Assembly: GCF_001420915.1 (NCBI RefSeq)
Contig: NZ_CP013021.1
Location: 3,940,501-4,004,500, forward strand
DNA from: Agarivorans gilvus
Lineage (GTDB): Bacteria; Pseudomonadota; Gammaproteobacteria; Enterobacterales; Celerinatantimonadaceae
Reading direction: 5' to 3'
DNA: 64,000 nt
Below are positions 1 to 7,022 of the stretch, piece after piece. Each line of letters opens with the position of its first letter. The stretch's first letter is position 1. A program made the translations under genes and the position numbers. The notes beneath the pieces are model-generated. The model was not told the origin of the DNA. It ran no database searches and saw only the letters and a list, made by a program, of their open reading frames with translations.

Positions 1-27
1 TAGCTAAAGGGTAAATTAATTGGGCTT

Positions 28-284
28 TTATGCGCAGGGCTGGCCTTCAAGCAACCAGTCATTTGCCTGTTAGCCGGCATGGCGATGGCCAATAATCGCT
101 TGATAGTCTGGCGAGCGATAACACGCCTTGGCATCTATTAAGCGGTTAAACTTAAGGAGCACCACGCCACCTTGTAGCTCTTGGCCTTCTAGCTGGTTTC
201 TACCTTCGCGAGATAGGGCGTTAAGGCTCCTCTATAGGTGACTTTGGTATCAAAAATAAAATAGCCCACTGTTAAGTTATCCAT
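28..284 (-). pseudogene. decayed DUF1330-family gene
   Basis: Read on the minus strand, an ATG at 284 opens a frame starting MDNLTVGYFIFDTKV and reaching PYLAKV. A one-base frame change near 210 then leads into a second frame with VVLLKF, ACYRSPDYQAI and a final LLEGQPCA. These are the landmarks of small DUF1330 proteins (about 95 residues; F-x-x-x-x-x-A-x-x-x-Y-x-S-P-x-Y-Q), whose function is poorly defined. An in-frame TAA also breaks the last part, so there are at least two lesions. The frame change is not in a G run, unlike the other frameshifts in this window, so this looks like true decay. It lies on the chromosomal side of the ssrA scar. Confidence 0.5.
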
Positions 285-534
285 CGTCTCCTCGCTGTAG
301 ACTGACTGCTCGCTAGTGCCGCTTAAGGCTGCTTGCTGCGTAACAATGCGGCATGAGTCTCAATGTATAGGGTTATTGGTCTCTAATGAAGGGATATGTC
401 TTGCGGTGCATTGGAAAGAGCACGTACCGCTTGGGTGAAGATGAGGCGAAAGTAGTAAACCCCGTGTCGATTCTTCTTTAAATAGGGAAGTTTACGTATA
501 ATCGTGACACTCGCATTCAACTTCCAAAATCAAA

Positions 535-565
535 AAGGCTTGAAACTTTAATAGAATCAAGCCTT
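535..565 (-). terminator. intrinsic terminator, probably that of ssrA
   Basis: Read on the minus strand, GGCTTGA and TCAAGCC form a 9-bp stem (arms 535-543 and 557-565) followed by a run of T. It lies about 10 bases beyond the CCA end of the tmRNA-like sequence at 576-603. That is where an ssrA terminator belongs, so this flank is probably the original chromosome downstream of ssrA. Confidence 0.6.
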
Positions 566-575
566 TATTTAATAT

Positions 576-603
576 TGGTGGAGCTGGCGGGTTTCGAGCC
601 TGC
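576..603 (-). repeat. attachment-site scar: copy of the tmRNA (ssrA) 3' end
   Basis: On the minus strand this reads as the T-arm and acceptor end of tmRNA: CCCGCCAGCTCCACCA is exact, and the T-arm before it matches with a few changes. The body of tmRNA that should continue to the right is absent. A duplicated 3' end of ssrA is the usual attachment site left by an integrated island, and the integrase gene at 786-1949 points toward it. The intact ssrA is not in the window, so which end of which island this marks is inferred. Confidence 0.6.
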
Positions 604-638
604 CGTTATTTTAATGCAAGGTATTGTTTTTGAATTGG

Positions 639-678
639 TTTTGTTTGGGTTGTTTTTGTTTGGGTTGAAAATGGGTTG
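639..678. repeat. tandem repeats next to the attachment site
   Basis: The 14-mer TTTTGTTTGGGTTG occurs at 639-652 and 654-667, with a shorter third copy (TGGGTTG) at 672-678. Short direct repeats between an att core and the integrase gene often serve as arm-type integrase sites. That role is inferred from position only. Confidence 0.35.
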
Positions 679-785
679 AGGCTGAAACTAGTCATTTGTT
701 TTGATTTGAAAATTGGCGAGGGAGGTCATCCCGTCGCCGAATCTAATGGAGAAATAGGAAGTCGAACTGGCGTCCAATATTGCAT

Positions 786-1949
786 CTACTTTCCCTCTAA
801 AAATGGCCGTTTACTTCGATTGAACTCGTCCATGTATGAGCCGTAATGCTTAAATAACATTTCTGGCGACTTGTGCCCCATTTGGTTAGCTAGCCACCAG
901 TAATTTGCATTAGTTGATATGTGCCGACAAGCGAAGGTATGGCGGCAATTGTAGGGGCGGCGATAACGAACTCCTGCTTTTTTAAGAACGGGAGCCCATG
1001 CTTTTTTACGAATGCTGTCACTACTTAGCCAGTGTTTTTGTGTTCTTGGATCATGAAATACATATTCATTTTCTAAAAAGGTGTGTTGTTTCTGACTAAC
1101 AATTGCGTTGTAGGCTGCATCGTCTAAATCGACTAACCGTTTACCTGATTTGGTTTTGGTGCCTTTGGTAATGCCTAACACCATGGCTTCAACTACCATT
1201 ATTTGCTTGTTGATCAGGTCAATGTCTGCCCACTTAAGGGCTATCAATTCAGAACTTCTTAAGCCTGTATGTAGCCAAAACTGAAATAGATTTTTCCATT
1301 GCGGCTCTGAGTTGGCCGCCATTAAAATTGCTTCTTCTTCTCTGGGGGTGATGGGGTCTATATCTAAATTTTCCCCTCTGGCATTGGTCTTGTCTTGCGC
1401 CCTCATGTATTTAGCGGGGTTGACGCCAATGCAAGGATTTACACTGATGAGCCCGTCTGTAATACATTCATCTAAGGCCGAACGTAGTAATGACAAGTTA
1501 TTCCGCATTGTTTTTAGCGATACAGTGCTGTTTTGAATGAACGATTTAATCATGCTGGGCGTAACTTCTTTTACCTGAACGGGATGGAATGGAGAAAGAG
1601 CTGTTATACATTTCCTGTAGCCGTTGACAGTCGATGGAGAGAGATTTCTGTTTACGCAGTTGGTTAGATATTGTTCTAAATAGTGTTTGACGGTCTGATT
1701 CTTGGTTGTGATAAAGCCAAGTTTTCTAGCCATTTTGCTATTAGGAAATTCGTCAAGGTAGTTAAATGTGCCTTTCTCGATCTTGAGTAGGATCGAGGCT
1801 CTTTTTCTAGCTGCATATTTAATATTACTTTTTGTTACTGGGATCCCACTGATGGTCTCGCGGCACTGTATACCCTTGTATTGAAAAGTAATCCTCATTG
1901 AATTTTCTCTGATTTCGACGCCTTTTGTTTTGTCGGAGTTTTCGTTCAT
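786..1949 (-). CDS. phage-type tyrosine recombinase/integrase
   Basis: Site-specific integrase of about 387 residues. The N-terminus (GVEIRENSMRITFQYKG) fits the small Arm-DNA-binding domain of phage integrases. A SAM-like core-binding domain follows (around residues 85-170), then the catalytic domain with HTGLRSSELIALKW (first Arg), CRHTFACRH (the H-x-x-R region) and the terminal HYGSY tyrosine. An ATG at 1949 preceded by GAGG is chosen as start; the frame stays open to 2042, but that extension has no family counterpart. It is not an integron integrase: it lacks the IntI-specific insert and has the phage arm domain. It is encoded toward the ssrA-end scar, as expected for the enzyme that moved an island there. 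No excisionase is seen nearby. Confidence 0.85.
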   Translation of the reverse strand: MNENSDKTKGVEIRENSMRITFQYKGIQCRETISGIPVTKSNIKYAARKRASILLKIEKGTFNYLDEFPNSKMARKLGFITTKNQTVKHYLEQYLTNCVNRNLSPSTVNGYRKCITALSPFHPVQVKEVTPSMIKSFIQNSTVSLKTMRNNLSLLRSALDECITDGLISVNPCIGVNPAKYMRAQDKTNARGENLDIDPITPREEEAILMAANSEPQWKNLFQFWLHTGLRSSELIALKWADIDLINKQIMVVEAMVLGITKGTKTKSGKRLVDLDDAAYNAIVSQKQHTFLENEYVFHDPRTQKHWLSSDSIRKKAWAPVLKKAGVRYRRPYNCRHTFACRHISTNANYWWLANQMGHKSPEMLFKHYGSYMDEFNRSKRPFLEGK

Positions 1950-2203
1950 CTTGATCGCCTCTAAAGTCATTCTTCCTTCTCGAACACCATTAGATATATC
2001 GCAATGCTGCTTGAGCCTTAAACAAGCTAGCATAGAGTCCACTAAGACTGTGTCATACAGCAGAGAGTTTTTCGGAGAGTAAAGCGCGGCGACTTCATTA
2101 ATTTATTTTTGCCCCGAAACGAGTTAGCAGTATCCCGCCGACTTTTCTTTTATCTATATACTGGTTATTTACTCAGTGGTAATGGAACTCAACAAAATAT
2201 ACG

Positions 2204-2249
2204 ACAAAGCGAGCCAAATATTAGCTAGTTTGTTCTCGCTTTGTTTTTT
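2204..2249 (+). terminator. strong hairpin with T tract
   Basis: ACAAAGCGAG (2204-2213) pairs with CTCGCTTTGT (2235-2244), followed by six T. It looks like an intrinsic terminator on the + strand, but no + gene precedes it in view. TTCTCGCTTTG recurs at 2335-2345, so it may be part of the integrase control or arm region instead. Confidence 0.4.
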
Positions 2250-2301
2250 GGCTGTTTTTACAACTATTTGAATTTAATTATTTTATTTCATTATCTCTAA
2301 G

Positions 2302-2330
2302 TTTACCGCGCCCAAAAATGGCGCGGTAAA
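2302..2330. repeat. perfect 11-bp inverted repeat
   Basis: TTTACCGCGCC (2302-2312) and GGCGCGGTAAA (2320-2330) form a perfect stem around a 7-base loop. No T tract follows on either strand, so an operator or recombination structure is as likely as a terminator. It lies between the integrase and the first cassette. Confidence 0.4.
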
Positions 2331-2501
2331 TCTATTCTCGCTTTGCCTTTTGTCAATAAGCGCTGTGAAACTTCGGTTTTAACTGGTAAGTTATTGTCAT
2401 TGTTAAGTAATTTTACTTGGAGTGAGTTTAACTAGGCAGAGATTGCTGGGGTTTAATGAGAAGTCCGGGTAATTCACTGTTAAAAAGGCAAAGGACTTCC
2501 G

Positions 2502-2771
2502 ATGAAATGGATAGGATTATTAATCATTATTGCTGGTCTGCTGAGGATATTTAATGCGATAGTTGGGGTTTGGTCTATTCAAATGGATTTTGGTCACTAT
2601 CTAGCAATCTCTTTTTGTTCGGTAGCTGCCGGGGTGTTAATTTATCGTAGCTCCCTGATTTGTCAGGGGAATAAACATACGTATTACCGTTCATTCAACT
2701 GGGTCGTCTTAATAATCTATAGTGTCGTCGTTGCCTTGCTTTCTATTCAAGGAACGTTGGCAGCTTTTTAA
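2502..2771 (+). CDS. small integral membrane protein, cassette 1
   Basis: 89-residue protein with three hydrophobic stretches (about residues 3-22, 32-48 and 65-87), so probably three membrane segments. No family recognised. The start is supported by AAAGGA a few bases upstream. The stop codon forms the first bases of the attC-like site that follows, the usual arrangement for an integron gene cassette. Small membrane proteins of unknown role are common cassette cargo. Confident as a gene, unknown in function. Confidence 0.6.
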   Translation: MKWIGLLIIIAGLLRIFNAIVGVWSIQMDFGHYLAISFCSVAAGVLIYRSSLICQGNKHTYYRSFNWVVLIIYSVVVALLSIQGTLAAF

Positions 2772-2840
2772 CAAGGCCAAACAGCAGCGCGCACTGCGTG
2801 CGCTCGACCTCGTTTCACTCGGCCGCTGTTGGCGGCGTTG
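2767..2840 (+). repeat. attC-like cassette recombination site 1
   Basis: Begins TTTAACAAGG right at the stop codon of the preceding gene and ends GGCGGCGTT. Internal arms GGCCAAACAGC and GCTGTTGGC pair with one extra A in the left arm, like the extrahelical base of attC. IS110 element 1 begins right after GCGTT. Confidence 0.6.
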
Positions 2841-2859
2841 GTATGACTCCCCCTGTCAA

Positions 2860-3137
2860 GTTGGCCGCCTAAATCCCTAGCTCGTGTTGAACCATAGCGC
2901 TTAGTTTAAAGGGCGAGTTAATGCACAAGATTGAAGCAAGTAAGTTCGTCGGTTCTCATGCTGATATCCGTAGATTACCCAAATTACGGGCAGTGCTAAC
3001 CTTACTTATTCCGTCGTGACACCTGTCTTCAGTCTATGCTCGTGGGTCACTTATCTTTCGATAGCTGCCATCCTAACGCCGTCGGTGGTTGTGCCACAGC
3101 CGATGCTTAATCTCATGCACTAACTCTATTCTTGTCA
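2860..3137 (-). ncRNA. candidate bridge-RNA region of IS110 element 1
   Basis: Non-coding sequence downstream of the transposase. In the IS1111 group of IS110 elements the guide (bridge) RNA is encoded at this end. Support here: parts of it (GCAAGTAAG and TGCTGATAT, similarly spaced) recur in the element remnant at 8030-8185. No fold was computed, so this is a placement from family knowledge plus limited conservation. Confidence 0.3.
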
Positions 3138-4292
3138 TTATGCGGGTACTCTGGCTAAACGCAGTTTGGGGTTAACATCAACTAAAACCACTTGTTTAGC
3201 TATCGCCCAAATATAGGCAATCATCTCTCGGGCAATGGCGGTTACCACCACGTTATAGTGTTTACCTTTGTGCATCAGGCGTTGATAACGGCGGCACAAT
3301 CGCAATTGAGCTTGCCAAGCCTTATCTACAATCGCTTTGGGTAAACCTTCTTGCCTGAGCTGTAAGTCACTAGAGATGTTTGCGGGATAACGGTAGCTGT
3401 GAGCTCCTTCAATAAGTAAACGTCTAGCTCGGCCATTACCACATTTGGTGATTGCGCCTATATGTCGTTTTCCCCCACTTGAATGTTCACTAGGCACTAA
3501 ACCTAAATAACTCATCAATTTTCGCGGGTGGTCAAAGCGGCGTATATCACCCAGCTCTGCAATTAGGCCAGTGGCCACCAGTAGCCGAACCCCACGCATG
3601 GCTTGTACGGCTTTCACTACGGGGTAATAACGCCATGCTTGTACCTGATGGGTTAATTCATTATCAAGACGCTTTAAGCGAGCAACACGTTCATTAATGG
3701 TGTGTAAATACTCTTGTAGCGCAATTTGTTGTGCTGGGTGGGGCAGTACTAACTCGGTGAGCCAACGCAGGTGTTTAGCCGACCAATTGGCAGTGCCCGC
3801 ATAGTTAATGTTGTTACGTAGTAGCAGGGCTTTTAACTGATACTTGGCATCTTTTAGGTCTTTCATGGCGGTTTCACGCGCACGGGATAAATCCCTTACT
3901 GCTTCATCTTCAGGCTCTGGGACGTAAATTGGTGTAAGGTCTTCAGTTTTTAGTAGCTTGGCCAGTTTGAGTGCATCACGCTTATCGGTTTTAATCTTAT
4001 CGCCTGGCTTTTTAGGGATAAGCGAAGGTGCCACTACATAACAACAATGGCCAAGGCTGGTGAGCAGGCGATATATCCAGTAGCCGCAAGGCCCCGTTTC
4101 ATAGACAAAGTGTAAGGTGGCTTGTGAGTATTTAGATTGCAATTGCTTGGCCAGTTTAACAATAGCGGTTTTAGCGCTAGATATTCTACCGAAGTGAACA
4201 GCTTGTGTGCCTCGTTGGCCTTCAATATAGGCGACTTCAACAAACTCTTTGTGAGTATCTAGGCCAATAAAAAGTATGTTATGTTTGTTCAT
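3138..4292 (-). CDS. IS110-family transposase (IS element 1)
   Basis: 384-residue DEDD recombinase. The N-terminal RuvC-like domain shows GLDTHKE (first Asp), YETGPCG (Glu) and KTDKRDALKLA (Asp pair). The C-terminal Transposase_20 domain shows AMRGV, SYLGLVPSEHSSGGK (with the family's serine) and TKCGNGRARRLL. The start is the ATG at 4292, preceded by GGAG; a slightly longer reading to 4304 lacks a ribosome site. The reading frame is intact and of normal length, so the element may be active. Such enzymes move DNA with a guide RNA rather than with long terminal repeats. Confidence 0.9.
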   Translation of the reverse strand: MNKHNILFIGLDTHKEFVEVAYIEGQRGTQAVHFGRISSAKTAIVKLAKQLQSKYSQATLHFVYETGPCGYWIYRLLTSLGHCCYVVAPSLIPKKPGDKIKTDKRDALKLAKLLKTEDLTPIYVPEPEDEAVRDLSRARETAMKDLKDAKYQLKALLLRNNINYAGTANWSAKHLRWLTELVLPHPAQQIALQEYLHTINERVARLKRLDNELTHQVQAWRYYPVVKAVQAMRGVRLLVATGLIAELGDIRRFDHPRKLMSYLGLVPSEHSSGGKRHIGAITKCGNGRARRLLIEGAHSYRYPANISSDLQLRQEGLPKAIVDKAWQAQLRLCRRYQRLMHKGKHYNVVVTAIAREMIAYIWAIAKQVVLVDVNPKLRLARVPA

Positions 4293-4412
4293 GCTGATCT
4301 CCAATCTAGTTTATTGTCATTAACTATTATGGCTCTGGCTTTCAGCTAACCCACGAAGTTGGAGATCAGCGCCTTCTTGGGGAGTCATTATGTCTAAGTG
4401 TCTGGAGGCCAT

Positions 4413-4790
4413 ATGAAGTTATATCGCATGGATGATGAAGTCTCTATAGCTGGAAGCGTAAAGGAGCTTCAACGCATACGCTCACGAATCGAGAGCATAG
4501 GTGAGAACGAATCAATCGAATTAAGCTTTGATGCCGAGGGCTGTTCTGGTGGTTTTGGGACGTTGGAAAAAGCAATGATTATTAAAGCTGGACGTGGCCC
4601 AGCCTTTGCGAAGTATGAAGATGGAGTTGGGATTGTGCTTACGGGCAACATTGAAAGCCTGAAAGTATTCGCTTCGTTCTTCGATTTTGATCCAGACTCT
4701 GAGGTTGGTTGTCACTATCACTGGGACGAAGCTTGTGATTCTAACTATGTTGCAAGCGGCACATTACCAATTATTGTCGCGGTCGCATGA
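4413..4790 (+). CDS. Imm32-like protein, cassette 2
   Basis: 125-residue soluble protein starting MKLYRMDDEVSIAG. The start is set by TGGAGG five bases upstream; a GTG at 4398 is in frame but less likely. The second half (VLTGNIESLKVFASFF, then HYHWDEACDSNYV and LPIIV) resembles Imm32 immunity proteins, where a residue-rich H-x-H/Y stretch is followed by a final L-P-x-V. No partner toxin gene is adjacent. It begins about 25 bases after the right end of IS element 1 and is followed at 4797 by an attC-like site, so it is read as a gene cassette. The immunity assignment is by eye from short motifs and is tentative. Confidence 0.55.
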   Translation: MKLYRMDDEVSIAGSVKELQRIRSRIESIGENESIELSFDAEGCSGGFGTLEKAMIIKAGRGPAFAKYEDGVGIVLTGNIESLKVFASFFDFDPDSEVGCHYHWDEACDSNYVASGTLPIIVAVA

Positions 4791-4796
4791 AAACAC

Positions 4797-4893
4797 TTAA
4801 CAATGCAAGTCACTAACTCGTCGCTACGCTCCTCGGGGACAAAGGCCACAGCGCGGCAAGCCGCTGACCTTTGCCCGTGCTTGCGGCGTTATA
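4797..4893 (+). repeat. attC-like cassette recombination site 2
   Basis: Starts TTAACAATGCAAG seven bases after the cassette-2 stop and ends CTTGCGGCGTTAT; these outer arms are near-complementary. Inside, GGGACAAAGG pairs with CCTTTGCCC with an unpaired A. Length (about 97 bases) suits attC. Confidence 0.6.
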
Positions 4894-4910
4894 TTTTTCA
4901 AGGAGTATTA

Positions 4911-5348
4911 GTGCAAAAATCAATTATCTTAGGTGTATTACTATTGCCATTAGCTGCATGCACTACACCTCAAACTAGCAATTCGTTCAATGTGCAATCA
5001 GCAGATTTTAGTAACGCAAGTGATGACAATCTTTGTATTGTATATGGCTATCACCTTAACCGTTCATTAGAGGCGCAGTCTGAACTTATTAAGCGAAATC
5101 TTTTTACAAGTTCTGAATGGGCGATGATATCTCAACATCAAGTGGTCAACGGTATGTCAGAATGTGCGGTAAAAGCTGCTTTTGCTATCAACTACAAACA
5201 GGTATTCAATACCAAGTTCAATAACGGAGATAAAGGGAAGAGCTTCATTTATAGTTGTAGTGACAGTAATGTACCGTATTGCCCATTCACTCGGGTTGAT
5301 TTGGTTAATGGTAAAGTAAGCTCTGTTTCCTCAGTAGAAAAAATATAA
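4911..5348 (+). CDS. small lipoprotein, cassette 3
   Basis: 145-residue protein with a lipoprotein signal: MQKSIILGVLLLPLAAC with lipobox LAAC, so it is probably anchored in a membrane. The GTG at 4911 is chosen because AAGGAG lies five bases upstream. The frame is open back to 4803, but that part only translates the attC site. The mature part is small and polar with four further cysteines (CIVYGY, SECAVK, YSCSD, YCPF), which suggests periplasmic disulfides. No family recognised. Its stop codon overlaps the TATAAC that begins the next attC, which IS element 2 interrupts. Confidence 0.6.
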   Translation: MQKSIILGVLLLPLAACTTPQTSNSFNVQSADFSNASDDNLCIVYGYHLNRSLEAQSELIKRNLFTSSEWAMISQHQVVNGMSECAVKAAFAINYKQVFNTKFNNGDKGKSFIYSCSDSNVPYCPFTRVDLVNGKVSSVSSVEKI

Positions 5349-5350
5349 CA

Positions 5351-6919
5351 CATATGAGCCTTCCTCCCGTCAATAGGTAATACGAACTTATTGGCTGCGT
5401 CAGCAGCCAATCGTATCGAACAGCGAAGCTGGCTACTTCGCTCTGTCATTTCCGCCATTAAGCGTGCTTACGGCAAACACATATAGAGGGTCTCTTATTG
5501 CGGTCTCTCCGCTGCCTGTAGGCGAGCTACAGGGCCACTAGACATTCATCGGTTAACCTTCACCAGCTCTATTCAAACCCAGGAGCTTCAGTGCTCAGTT
5601 AGTTTCAGGCTTGGTTCAGGTGTAAGCAACTTTGCTGTTCGTCACTATGGCGCACCAATAGCGTGGCTAATCAAAGCAATCGGGCTTGTACTTCGTTGGT
5701 ATAAAAGGCCTATGCGTCGGCTTTATGCCATTAGGGGCGGCCATTTAATATACTCATTCACAGCACCAGTTAGATCTTCAGCTCACGCTACTGAGCGACT
5801 TAACTCGACAAGAAGCGTTCTGGGTCAAACACTGTTTTGTTCCTTAGCATGAAGTAAACACAGCGACCAAGCTTATGCGCCAATGCCGATAACGCCTTGG
5901 CCTTGCTCATGCGTTTTAGTAAACGTTGCAGATATCGCTTCGCTTCCTCATTTCCCCTTAGATAAAGCACTGCCGCTTCTGAAAATGCCCACTTCAAATG
6001 CGCATTACCGATTTTGTTTCCACTCGTACCATATATCTTGCCTGCTGATTCAGCTTTGCATTTTACTAACTGGCTATATGAGGCAAACTTCTGAACGCTG
6101 GAAAATCGTTTGATGTCTCCAATTTCGTAGATAATGGTGAGGGCTAAGATGCGGCCAATACCGGGGATGGTACGGAGCAAACTGTAATCTTGAGCGCTAT
6201 GGTATTTGGCATGCTTCTCGATAAACCATTCTACTTTAGAAAGTTCTCGGGTATAGAAGTCAACGATGTTCAAATCAATATCGACGTTTCTCTGCACCGA
6301 CGGATCAGCAAAGCAATTCCGCAGCTCTTTTCTAGCAAATGGGTAGCGCAGATTAAGGTTATGGGCAGGAAGGTTATATTGACTGAAGGTATTGGTGACA
6401 TGAGCTTTCAAATCAGCCCCATGTCTGACAATATGAGTTCGACGGCGCAGCAAATCGCGCGTTGCTCTCATTTGCCTAGGATAGACATAAGCAATAGGGA
6501 AGTTCCCGCCTTTAAGAAGCATGGCTATCTTATAAGAGTCGATGCGGTCATTCTTTGTTTTACCACCGTGGATAGCCTTCATGTAGAGCGCATGGCCGAG
6601 TACAAATTCAAATGCATAGTCGAGACATAAATCGCTGACCCAGTACCAACAGTGCATGCATTCGGCCCCAATAACGACTTGGTCTTGGTAAGGAGTGATG
6701 AGTTCTAAAAGAGCGTCCTTCTCAGCGGGGATCTTTTGATGTAGGACTTTCTCGCCTTTATCATTAATGATGCAAACATAAAGAACGCGAGCGTGCAGAT
6801 CGATGCCACAGTAATAAGGGTGCTGTTGGGTGTAAAATCTCATTGAGTCTTCTCCTATTTGGTTTCGTCGCCTTCAGCTTAGTTCTTCGAACTAGGTTGA
6901 GGGAGAAGGCTCAATGAGT
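5351..6919. mobile_element. IS110-family (IS1111-like) element 2, inserted in attC
   Basis: Subterminal inverted repeats are TGAGCCTTCCTCCCGTCAA at 5355-5373 and, reversed, TGAGCCTTCTCCCTCAA at 6897-6913. One transposase lies between them on the minus strand with about 430 non-coding bases after it and about 70 before it, again the IS1111 layout. On the left it abuts TATAACA, the first arm of an attC. On the right the rest of that attC resumes at about 6920 and ends GAGGCGTTAT at 7013. It is a different element from IS element 1, with clearly diverged protein and ends. A 15-bp inverted repeat flanks its leader (6841-6855 and 6902-6916, approximately). Confidence 0.7.
5800..6843 (-). CDS. IS110-family transposase (IS element 2)
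   Basis: 347-residue DEDD recombinase. RuvC-like residues are seen in CGIDLHARV (Asp), IGAECMHCWYW (Glu) and GKTKNDRIDSYKIA (Asp pair). The C-terminal Transposase_20 domain has RTIPGIGRILAL, FASYSQLVKCKAESAGK (serine region) and NAHLKWAFSEAA. The ATG at 6843 has AGGAGA upstream. Full-length and uninterrupted. It is only distantly similar to the transposase at 3138-4292, so two separate IS110 invasions hit this short cassette array. Confidence 0.9.
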   Translation of the reverse strand: MRFYTQQHPYYCGIDLHARVLYVCIINDKGEKVLHQKIPAEKDALLELITPYQDQVVIGAECMHCWYWVSDLCLDYAFEFVLGHALYMKAIHGGKTKNDRIDSYKIAMLLKGGNFPIAYVYPRQMRATRDLLRRRTHIVRHGADLKAHVTNTFSQYNLPAHNLNLRYPFARKELRNCFADPSVQRNVDIDLNIVDFYTRELSKVEWFIEKHAKYHSAQDYSLLRTIPGIGRILALTIIYEIGDIKRFSSVQKFASYSQLVKCKAESAGKIYGTSGNKIGNAHLKWAFSEAAVLYLRGNEEAKRYLQRLLKRMSKAKALSALAHKLGRCVYFMLRNKTVFDPERFLSS

Positions 6920-7014
6920 ATCAAGTCAAGGCACGCGGACTTGGTAAAGCTGTCACCTTTTTCGCTTGCGCAAAAAATCCGCCAACGTCACTAAGCCGGT
7001 GTTTGAGGCGTTAT
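6920..7014 (+). repeat. attC-like site 3, right part (split by IS element 2)
   Basis: The right part reads ATCAAGTCAAGG, then GGACTTGGTAAAGCTG, and ends GGTGTTTGAGGCGTTAT at 7014. The missing first arm, TATAACA, lies at 5344-5350 on the other side of the IS. Joined, the two give a site of about 100 bases with the AAC...GTT pair expected for attC. Confidence 0.55.
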
Positions 7015-7022
7015 AAAACAAT

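Larger units (their letters stand above)
2841..4390. mobile_element. IS110-family (IS1111-like) element 1, inserted in attC
   Basis: Subterminal inverted repeats ATGACTCCCC (2843-2852) and GGGGAGTCAT (4379-4388) bracket one transposase on the minus strand. The coding region is off-centre: about 295 non-coding bases follow the gene and about 85 precede it, the layout of the IS1111 group. A second 12-bp inverted repeat (4293-4304 and 4359-4370) spans the 5' leader. The left end abuts the GCGTT of an attC-like site, the target reported for IS1111-attC elements. Exact ends are uncertain by a few bases because these elements make no clear target duplication. Confidence 0.75.

Noticed and set aside
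786..2042. Tyrosine recombinase as the integron integrase of the cassette array
   Set aside because: It has the phage arm-binding N-terminus and lacks the extra motif of integron integrases, and it is followed by an ssrA-type att scar rather than attI.
4803..4910. N-terminal extension of the cassette-3 protein
   Set aside because: It is the translation of attC site 2. A ribosome site and a lipoprotein signal mark the true start at 4911.
5883..6630. Open frames on the + strand inside the IS110 transposase
   Set aside because: Shadow frames of the transposase gene with no ribosome sites or family features.
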